This document shows, in pieces, positions 6,701-11,693 of a stretch of DNA of 11,693 nt. A program made the position numbers and the translations under genes. Source of the stretch: Kiritimatiellia bacterium (GTDB lineage: Bacteria; Verrucomicrobiota; Kiritimatiellia; RFP12; UBA3636); the NCBI GenBank assembly GCA_017413145.1, contig JAFPUX010000101.1, positions 1 to 11,693 of the forward strand, read 5' to 3'. Position 1 is the first letter of the stretch. Every line of letters starts with the position of its first letter. Under the pieces are notes generated by a model. The model was not told the DNA's origin and did not search any database. It saw only the letters and a program-made list of their open reading frames with translations.

Positions 6701-9700
6701 CGCGTACGAGCCGCCGACCGAGAGGACCCGGTCGGACGACGGGACGTTCACGTCGTCCCACTTCTCCGACCAGTCGTCGTTCACCGTCGGCACCGGCGCC
6801 GAGAAGTCCGTGTCGACCTCCAGGCCCGACCGGTACGTCCGGAGCCGGTAGTACGCCGTCGGCACGCCGCGCCCGATGCCCGGCGCCTTCTGGGTTGTCG
6901 ACGTTTCCCAGATCGTCCACGGTTTCACGTTGTCGACCATCCGGTCCGTCGTCTGCTGGTAGTTGTCCTCGGGACGGGAGTCCGTCACGACCGGTTTGAA
7001 TTCGGTGGCGTTCGACTTGGTGAGCTTGAACTTGCAGTCGTTCGCGCTGCTCGACCGGGCGGGCGGGGCGCCTTCCGGCTTGTTTTCGATCGGGTACGCC
7101 CACGGGCGGAACGTCGCCGCCACGTCGTACACGTCGAAGCCGAACGTGCCTTCGTCCAGCGAACCGCTCAACGCGTAGTAGGCCGGCTGGTTCAGCGGCG
7201 GCTTCTCCGCGGTCGTCGTGTCGACGAGCAGGTTGTTGGCGTTGTTGTCCTTGTTCCAGCCCCACAGGTAGATTTCGGCCTCGTTCCCCGTCACCGCGAC
7301 GCCCAGCGTCCAGGGCCGGTTCGCGTCGGACTGCTTCAGCATGAACCGGTCCGTCGTGGCCTCTTCGTCGGCGTACCACCACGGATACCGCCAGTAGTTC
7401 TTGGTGTTGTCGGGGCCGCCGATGATGTTCATGTCGTAGTTCTGGCCGTTCGCGCGTTTCGGCCGGACCAGCGTCGACGTGCCGTCCACCGTCTGCCAGA
7501 CTTCGATTTCGAGCCACCGGCAGAGCTGGACCTTGCCCTTCACGGTGCGGTAGCCGCCCTTCTGGATCAGCCGAGCTTCCGCGTAGTTTTCCGAATCCTG
7601 GTAGCGGAAGATCACGGACGCGTACGCGCCCTGCGCGTCCGACAGGTCGCTGGCGAAGATCTGCACCGCGAGGAAGTAGTCCGTCCAGGAGTAGCCGTTC
7701 TTGTAGACCGCGGCGATCCGGTCGTCCGCCGAGGGCCTCACTTTCATCGTCCACGTCCCGCGGCCGTCGACGCGCGTCGCGCTCGTCGTCTCCAGCGAGC
7801 CCGGCACGCGCGAGAACGGCGAGAGCCGCACCGCGCGGTTCGCGTTTTCGCTCGTCGCCGACCGGCGCTGCCGCTCGTCGATCGCCCACGCGTTCTTCGC
7901 GAGGAACCCGTCCCAGTACTCCGGCCCCGTCTGGATGTTCAGGTGGTCGCCGGCCAGGCCGGACACTTCCTCGAAGCCGCGCACGCTCATCGAATCGAAG
8001 GGCGTGACGGTCCGTCCCTCCAGGTCGCATTCGAACGTCTTCATGTCGTACAGGCCGAACGACCGCGAGAACCAGTTGATGTCCGCCGCCCAGTCGTTGA
8101 AGTCCTGCCACGCGGCGCGGCGCACCTGGTATTCGCCGTTGGTGGTGCAGAAGCGGTACATCAGGAAGCCGTCGTAGTCGATCTGCACGCGCGTGCCGAG
8201 CTGCGACATCGAGTAGGGATCCGGCACCGGCCGGTACGTGTAATACGTCTCCTTGCGCGTCTTTTCCTCGCGGTGGACTCCCAGCTCCACCCCCGAGACG
8301 TACGCCGCCCCGGAGTTGGTCGCCCGCGTCGCGGCCGCGAGGGCCGATTCGTCCAGGTGGATGCACGCCCACCCGGCCGCCGATTCGGAGAGCGTCACGT
8401 CGACGACCGTCATGTCCTCGTTCGTGACCCAGAGCAGCTCCGAGAGGTTCCAGCCGTTCGTCACCAGCGACGAAACCGCGAACGTCGGGAAGGGATCGCC
8501 GACGGCCGACGTCTCCGTCCAGTTCACCGTCGTCCAGCCCGCCGGGATTTCCGCCGGCCACAAGTTCGTCGTCGCTCCGCCGTCGAGGATCTGCGGCGAC
8601 CACGCGCCGCCCGCCGGCCAGTTCGTTTCGCAGGAAATCACGTTGCCCTCTTCGTCGTAGTCGAAGTTCGACAGCGTCGCGGCCTGCGTGTAGAAGTACG
8701 TGCGGCCGCCGTCCCCGCTGACGCCTTCCACGAGGCAGCCGTCCGTCCGCGTCGCGTCCGCCTTCATCCACGCCGGGTCGATGGCGTGCCAGCTTTCGTT
8801 TTCGCCCGTCACCGTCGCCCACGCGACCGGGACGGCCGCGGAGACGCCCGCCGGACGCGCCGTTTCGAGCAGGCTCGGCGTGTCGGTCGTCACGTTCGTC
8901 ACGAGCGTTTCCTCGTAGTACGTGACCGTCCGCTCGTGCGGGACCGCCTCCGACCCGAACTGGTCCACGAAGCCCGCGCTCGGCGGGTTGATCGCCGTCT
9001 CCTCCTGGTCGTGCTCCAGCCAGAAGAACGGCGACCCCGCCGCCCCGTTCGTCGCGCCGTTGCCGTATTCCGTCGCGCCTTCCACGTAGTGCATCGCGCC
9101 CGTGATCGCGAACGCGCCGTCGATCGAGTTGGTCTGGTGGATGATCGCCTGCCACGTGTAGTCGCCCACGAGCTGCATCGGGTAGCAGTCGTCCAGTCCC
9201 GGGATCGCCCCCGCGTCGATGTCGAAGCCCGGCTTCGCCGGGTCCCACGGCCGCGGCACCGCCGTCACCTGCGTGTACATCGACCGGAAACGCCGGATGC
9301 CGTCCGCCGCCAGGAACGTCAGGTACGTGAACGGCGCCTGGATTTCGACCCGGCCGGGGACGGAGGTCGCGAGCGTGCGGGACTGGCGGACCATGTAGTT
9401 CACGTCCGCGTGCGGCCAGCCTTCGTTCAGGTTGTCGATGTCGAAGCGGTGCGTGAAGTCCCACACGGCGTTCGTCGCCGCCGTGTCCGGCACGACGTCC
9501 AGGCTCGTCGCGTACTGGATGCCGCCGAATTCGTCGTACAGGTCCGGCTTGTACGCCGGACTGCGGCGTTCGGAAATGTTGTCGTTCGCGTCCGTGAGCA
9601 GCGCCCAGTCGTTCGTGTGGATCAGGTACGGGTACTGGCCCCGGCCGAAGCGGTAGTTCACGACGTTGTTGAGAAGCGGGAACGTGTTGTACTGACTAGC

Positions 9701-10915
9701 CGCGAACGTCGGCGTGTACCCCGTGAAATCCACCCGGTAGAAGTATTCGAACGGACCGGCGTCGACCTGGCTGGCGTCGAGCGTGCAGGCGTAGACGCCG
9801 TCGCCCGTGTTCGTGCGGCCCATCCGGTTCGTCATCGGCTCGGTCTGCCAGGGGTCGTCCTCCTGCTGCCGCCACACGAGCGTCGGCGTGAAGTTCGCCG
9901 CCGGCGCCGCCGCCCACCGGTTGCTCACCGCGACGTGGAACTCGATGGGGTCCTGCAGCGACGGATACCCCGGCGCGTAGTCCGCCTCGTCCTTCGTCAC
10001 GATCACGTCGGGGATGATCGGGGTGAGGACGATGTCCTGAATGTCGATGGCGGCGGTTTTGAGATCCGCTGCAGAGGAACTGGCGGCCGCCGTTTTGTTG
10101 TAGATGCGATAGTAAGACTCTTTGTCAGGAAGATTCTGTAGAATCAAGTGGAATTGATGCCATTCCGATCCTCCAGTTGCAGCCGGGACCGACAATTCCG
10201 CCAATTGCTGGTATCCATACACCTTTTGGGTTCCCACTTGGGCACGAATCCAAATTCGGTCGACGACAAGTGTTCCCCCTTGCACTGCGTTGCGGCTGGC
10301 CATTTTGGCTTTGAACCAAATACTTCCGACGCCGGTCGGAAGCGTCTTGTTCGTCCGGATAAAACCAGCCGTCGCCCCTTGAAATACGGGGGCTTTCGTC
10401 GTATCCGTCGAACCAAGCAGTCTTACCATTTGTGGAACGGAGGACAAGCGGGTGCAACGAGCTCCGTACCATTCCGTGTCCATGGTAGTGCCCGACATGG
10501 CCCAATTCACCATGTTCGGATATCGAAGATTCGTGAGTCCGTTCGCGTCCGTCGTGTTTTCCGCGATGGTGTACAATTGAGGCGAGCCGTTGGCGTAACA
10601 CGTCGTTTCGCCGGCCTCGTCCTCGGCGTAGATGACGACCGTCGCGTTTCCGGCGTGGTTGGCGGGCAGGGTGCCGGTCCACTCGGTTCCGCTCCCGGTC
10701 AACCAGACGCGCACGGTCGTTTCGTCCTGCGACCAGTCGCAATACACGCAAGCGGCGCCCGGCGGATTGAGATAGACCGAGATCGGAGCCCCGTTGAGCG
10801 CATCGGAATTCTGGCCGATCAAAACGGGATTCTGGGGAATGAACTCCGGCGCGGCCGAAGCGGTGACGGCCGCGGCCATCGCGGCGATGCAGGAGAAAAG
10901 GGAAGCGTGTTTCAT
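3770..10915 (-). CDS. Giant secreted multidomain beta-sandwich protein, 2381 residues
   Basis: This is one uninterrupted frame with a Sec signal peptide (MKHASLFSCIAAMAAAVTASA, cleavage near residue 22). No hydrolase active site was recognised. Modules in rough order: 23-118 Ig-like; 119-296 a beta-sandwich module in lower-GC DNA; 300-1000 long beta-rich regions with no clear family; about 1020-1270 a LamG or DUF1080-like lectin fold (WTMKVRP, then VIFRYQDSENYAEARL). From about 1355 to 1805 there are three further sandwich modules related to the first. Their signatures are GIGDIIFKYE (from 1525), GIGELSFWYR (from 1695) and endings such as YVDELIAHD and MVDNVLITE. About 1806-1850 is an Ig-like strand set, 2045-2220 is lamin-tail-like (FVNEIQP, then QYVELIGALGG), and a C-terminal Ig-like domain covers 2262-2375. 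No sortase, PEP-CTERM or T9SS signal is visible at the end (RKDWEAD). The ATG at 10915 is chosen for the signal peptide and AAGGA 6 nt upstream. The architecture suggests a surface or extracellular binding protein, perhaps for polysaccharide; that role is inferred. Confidence 0.88.
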   Translation of the reverse strand: MKHASLFSCIAAMAAAVTASAAPEFIPQNPVLIGQNSDALNGAPISVYLNPPGAACVYCDWSQDETTVRVWLTGSGTEWTGTLPANHAGNATVVIYAEDEAGETTCYANGSPQLYTIAENTTDANGLTNLRYPNMVNWAMSGTTMDTEWYGARCTRLSSVPQMVRLLGSTDTTKAPVFQGATAGFIRTNKTLPTGVGSIWFKAKMASRNAVQGGTLVVDRIWIRAQVGTQKVYGYQQLAELSVPAATGGSEWHQFHLILQNLPDKESYYRIYNKTAAASSSAADLKTAAIDIQDIVLTPIIPDVIVTKDEADYAPGYPSLQDPIEFHVAVSNRWAAAPAANFTPTLVWRQQEDDPWQTEPMTNRMGRTNTGDGVYACTLDASQVDAGPFEYFYRVDFTGYTPTFAASQYNTFPLLNNVVNYRFGRGQYPYLIHTNDWALLTDANDNISERRSPAYKPDLYDEFGGIQYATSLDVVPDTAATNAVWDFTHRFDIDNLNEGWPHADVNYMVRQSRTLATSVPGRVEIQAPFTYLTFLAADGIRRFRSMYTQVTAVPRPWDPAKPGFDIDAGAIPGLDDCYPMQLVGDYTWQAIIHQTNSIDGAFAITGAMHYVEGATEYGNGATNGAAGSPFFWLEHDQEETAINPPSAGFVDQFGSEAVPHERTVTYYEETLVTNVTTDTPSLLETARPAGVSAAVPVAWATVTGENESWHAIDPAWMKADATRTDGCLVEGVSGDGGRTYFYTQAATLSNFDYDEEGNVISCETNWPAGGAWSPQILDGGATTNLWPAEIPAGWTTVNWTETSAVGDPFPTFAVSSLVTNGWNLSELLWVTNEDMTVVDVTLSESAAGWACIHLDESALAAATRATNSGAAYVSGVELGVHREEKTRKETYYTYRPVPDPYSMSQLGTRVQIDYDGFLMYRFCTTNGEYQVRRAAWQDFNDWAADINWFSRSFGLYDMKTFECDLEGRTVTPFDSMSVRGFEEVSGLAGDHLNIQTGPEYWDGFLAKNAWAIDERQRRSATSENANRAVRLSPFSRVPGSLETTSATRVDGRGTWTMKVRPSADDRIAAVYKNGYSWTDYFLAVQIFASDLSDAQGAYASVIFRYQDSENYAEARLIQKGGYRTVKGKVQLCRWLEIEVWQTVDGTSTLVRPKRANGQNYDMNIIGGPDNTKNYWRYPWWYADEEATTDRFMLKQSDANRPWTLGVAVTGNEAEIYLWGWNKDNNANNLLVDTTTAEKPPLNQPAYYALSGSLDEGTFGFDVYDVAATFRPWAYPIENKPEGAPPARSSSANDCKFKLTKSNATEFKPVVTDSRPEDNYQQTTDRMVDNVKPWTIWETSTTQKAPGIGRGVPTAYYRLRTYRSGLEVDTDFSAPVPTVNDDWSEKWDDVNVPSSDRVLSVGGSYAWQTVSLPMALWDDTYVQIKALPYTYQRIDANGNPANSNKSINLGAPVVDEFACEEWRGKTVYDPELSGNNAAQRMAVESWIGTYAAIVADGRTGRKWQLARSRANPNEAQAVTTPLLEHGIGDIIFKYEVDGGPVTFVVEMLDEDDGSITEVGRLTSAPTATTASFYAPGLKTTTGRLRVRTLGGDEEGSESSIKGILYVDELIAHDYPNDAGTSWEAYNLLISSFITPPGDPQASTLSCQKDLKFDGRAKQFDSMRSAVLNDGTRKETLQSFDLPEHEPFLQTPIIATGIGELSFWYRPAPGNRAPAKLRFFVANSGMTPDDQWVELKTEDLNPKAVRHAEEVKSMTSITNIPPDLDRWTYFSAEFFQGDYRMLRIYAETNDHCRVMVDNVLITEPVRASIDVGSVEFTPGVPVITQDTGATVKLVNPRKNPKDIQVFIDWYALPEVQAQPVPIVTRNIEYEEIREPHEVTVTVNGVKYVATYYVITTIAHTNDLVSTTMLPAPFTTNATPSRWGYENWPIREGPLQDPNGHEYYVRGRGTIGLATNETDGPYVFHSTNTIPTTGLPPDALIQYCVRVTYFGDFGSPILSETQGRTKNGFWFENPSWYAPIDLNLYQGETENPVAHFWNFTVGTNQAFVNEIQPIQYKSTGWSWMATVSDEVNPDAIEAQYVELIGALGGSVGDWTIEHAGRNDKGSLSPWAEPAWTNRLKKTAAFHDPEPGATTNKGWGVYLVGGTTLSSPAADEPLFPAEMNEALAYEDDVDNYGNYAFLRSPYGLTVKRGMGAYADRICWGGDNYEKDVEDLVAAGFRYVGFRAHNTMGSAQSISWRGSLSKNSQSDWDTQSSLTSGGFNPGQEDRLWPLSYTEAEEVPPMIAQPVVTAFGWTNDTATVTFAVWVTNGVELTADDYVWRYQHSDSLRTLSEGPSRVFTVEGGITAPADGGTNTFTVEIRLDDPASANFFHLIATPRKDWEAD
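10030..10560 (-). other. Lower-GC block within the giant gene, matching one module
   Basis: Inside the giant gene the base composition drops sharply between about 10030 and 10560, while the reading frame stays open. Codons ending in A or T become common here (for example CTT, GGA, AGT and ATT around residues 192-199, and a CTA leucine codon at 10139-10141). Flanking parts of the gene nearly always end codons in G or C. The block encodes about residues 119-296, from TTDANGL to about IDIQDIVLTP. It carries the GVGSIWFKAK signature at about 196-205 that corresponds to GIGDIIFKYE and GIGELSFWYR further on. The borders are estimated by eye and could be off by some tens of bases. Confidence 0.72.
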
Positions 10916-10946
10916 GTTCGTTCCTTGTCGGTTCCGGGGGTACAAT

Positions 10947-10978
10947 CCCCCAACCCCCGCGGTCGCGGGGTTGCGGGG
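10947..10978 (-). promoter_or_regulatory. GC-rich hairpin in the leader of the giant gene
   Basis: Between the proposed promoter and the ribosome binding site the minus strand can fold as AACCCCGC-GACC-GCGGGGGTT with one bulged G, extended outward by CCCC against GGGG. A second short stem, GGGGG-ATTGTA-CCCCC (10936-10951), uses part of the same G-run. The two folds therefore partly compete. This could protect the 5' end of a very long message or tune its translation. No riboswitch class was recognised, and the structure is a reading by eye. Confidence 0.45.
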
Positions 10979-10980
10979 CA

Positions 10981-11010
10981 AGCATACCACACCTCCCCCG
11001 CGCGCGTAAA
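10981..11010 (-). promoter_or_regulatory. Possible sigma-70-type promoter of the giant gene
   Basis: On the minus strand TTTACG (11005-11010) is followed after 18 bp by TATGCT (10981-10986). Each hexamer matches consensus at 4 of 6 positions. Transcription would start near 10974, giving a leader of about 59 nt that contains the hairpin at 10947-10978 and the AAGGA ribosome binding site (10922-10926). The site lies between the repeat at 11031-11206 and the gene, as with the GH9 promoter, which also sits next to a repeat. It is less convincing than that promoter because neither hexamer is perfect. Confidence 0.42.
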
Positions 11011-11030
11011 GCGAAAAATATGGGAGGAGT

Positions 11031-11206
11031 CGGATCCCGGTCCTTTCCCCCTCCGCGCCGTGGCGGATACCGGTCCTTTCCCCCCAGCGCCGTCCGCTGC
11101 CGTGGGAGGCTGCGTGGCGGGGTTCCCACCCCGCCACGCGCGTGTTTTGCGGCGCGGGCGGTAGAAACATCCGGGGAGCCGGCGGCTCCCCGAAAGCCGG
11201 GGCGCA
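11031..11206 (+). repeat. Structured intergenic repeat, copy B
   Basis: This is the clearest copy of the family. It begins with two near-identical units of CGGATNCCGGTCCTTTCCCC (11031-11051 and 11064-11085, spaced 33 bp apart). The end motif GCCGTCCGCTGCCGTGGGAG follows. Next is a perfect 12-bp hairpin (11112-11123 with 11128-11139, loop TCCC), then the conserved 35-bp block (11146-11180) that is identical to 3077-3111 on the other strand. A second hairpin (CGGGGAGCC/GGCTCCCCG, 11172-11180 with 11184-11192) overlaps the end of that block. It lies behind the minus-strand gene that ends at 11227 and upstream of the promoter of the giant gene. There is no T-run after either hairpin. Confidence 0.82.
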
Positions 11207-11226
11207 CCCCTGCCCGGCGCATGCGC

Positions 11227-11693
11227 CTACACCTCCGCGATCTCCCTCGCGCAGGCGTTGAGCGCCTCGCACAGCGGCCGGTCGAGCTTCCGCTTGTTTC
11301 CGGCCGGAATGGGCGAAACCGCGAGAAACCGGCCGTCCTTGAGCGCGGCGAGGCGGGCGGGGCCGGGCTTGTAGAAGCGGTCGATCGGGCGGTTTTCCAC
11401 GTGGATCGCCCGGCCCCCCGCCCGCAGCGCGGCCGCGAGCGCCCGCTTTTCTCCCGGCGAGATTGCGGGAGATACCAGCACGGCCCCTTCGCGGGCGAGC
11501 TCTTCGGCCCGTGCCTCCATCGCCCGGAGGCGGGCCTCGCCTTCCCGCTGCGACACCCGCACCGCCACGAACCGCTCCGCATCCAGCAGGGCCGGATTTC
11601 CGAAGGCGGTCCAGGAAACCGGCCCCGCCTCCAACCCGTCCGGCCATCCTCCGGGCAGACGCGGGTGTACCAGCGGCGGGGGGGGGGGGCCCC
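11227..11693 (-). CDS. DprA/SLOG-like protein, C-terminal part (5' end cut by right edge)
   Basis: The frame is open to the window edge, giving about 155 residues. The pattern recalls the Rossmann-like core of DprA and other SLOG proteins. FGNPALLDAERFVAVRVSQR would be the first strand with the nucleotide-contact turn. GAVLVSPAISPGEKRAL would replace the DprA motif SGLAxGID. LRAGGRAIHVENRP and DRFYKP resemble the strand and loop that follow it. The C-terminal tail (GNKRKLDRPLCEALNACA) is not part of DprA itself. SLOG domains bind nucleotides or nucleic acid; no specific role can be assigned. A TTG at 11634 is the only ordinary start codon in view and would give 135 residues. The frame continues upstream without a stop, but through a run of 12 G that may hide an indel, so the 5' end is uncertain. 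It lies next to repeat copy B. Confidence 0.62.
   Translation of the reverse strand, partial: GPPPPPLVHPRLPGGWPDGLEAGPVSWTAFGNPALLDAERFVAVRVSQREGEARLRAMEARAEELAREGAVLVSPAISPGEKRALAAALRAGGRAIHVENRPIDRFYKPGPARLAALKDGRFLAVSPIPAGNKRKLDRPLCEALNACAREIAEV
11678..11693. repeat. Run of 12 G followed by CCCC at the window edge
   Basis: A homopolymer of 12 G (11678-11689) followed by four C closes the window. It falls inside or just before the DprA/SLOG-like gene. Such a run could be a slippage-prone tract that switches the gene on and off. It could equally be a sequencing or assembly artefact, since G-runs appear at read ends in two-colour chemistry and the position at the end of the sequence fits that. 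Confidence 0.7.

Noticed and set aside
3753..9464. A minus-strand frame of about 1900 codons overlapping the giant gene in another phase
   Set aside because: It has no recognisable start region or domain, is rich in Arg and Gly, and lies out of phase with a frame that has a signal peptide and repeated modules.
3200..10141. A plus-strand open frame of more than 2300 codons opposite the giant gene
   Set aside because: It uses the same codon boundaries as the minus-strand gene, so it stays open only because TTA, CTA and TCA codons are avoided there. It ends exactly where the lower-GC block brings in a CTA codon. Its translation is an Arg/Val-rich low-complexity string with no signal peptide.
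10916..11647. Extension of the giant gene upstream to a start near 11647
   Set aside because: The extension would run through the leader, the promoter candidate and repeat copy B and overlap the DprA/SLOG-like gene. The ATG at 10915 has a ribosome binding site and begins a signal peptide.
1..11693. tRNA, rRNA or prophage genes
   Set aside because: No cloverleaf, conserved rRNA segment or phage-type gene was seen on either strand by eye.

Overview
The window is GC-rich bacterial DNA in which every credible gene lies on the minus strand. From right to left it holds five genes. (1) The 3' part of a gene for a small DprA/SLOG-like protein, cut by the right edge. (2) A 2381-residue secreted multidomain protein. 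(3) A 126-residue conserved-looking protein of unknown function, starting 13 nt after the giant gene. (4) A secreted glycoside hydrolase family 9 (endoglucanase-type) enzyme. (5) The start of an RNase HIII gene (rnhC), cut by the left edge. A secreted GH9 enzyme, a giant secreted beta-sandwich protein and RNase HIII in high-GC DNA suggest a polysaccharide-degrading, Gram-negative member of the PVC group (Verrucomicrobiota, Kiritimatiellota or Lentisphaerota type). This placement is an inference from gene content and general familiarity, not from a marker gene.

Layout. 1-339: rnhC, 5' end only. 354-2936: GH9 gene, with a consensus -10 box (TATAAT) 38 nt upstream of its ATG. 2937-3375: a 439-bp intergenic stretch with two head-opposed copies of a structured repeat. 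3376-3756: the small gene. 3770-10915: the giant gene. 10916-11226: a 311-bp stretch with a possible promoter, a leader hairpin and a third repeat copy. 11227 to the right edge: the DprA/SLOG-like gene, next to a run of 12 G at the very end of the window.

The two secreted proteins each have their own ribosome binding site and a plausible promoter. The small gene probably depends on transcription from the giant gene. rnhC probably depends on transcription from the GH9 gene. The secreted proteins may both act on plant or algal polysaccharide outside the cell; for the giant protein this rests only on its lectin-like and beta-sandwich modules.

Two signals stand out. First, the intergenic repeat family: its copies share a 35-bp block that is identical in two of them, and each carries two hairpins. 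The larger hairpin stays perfectly paired although its arms differ between copies (compensatory changes). Second, residues of about 119-296 of the giant protein are encoded by a block of clearly lower GC with different codon use. Its edges match one beta-sandwich module, which suggests in-frame module replacement by recombination.
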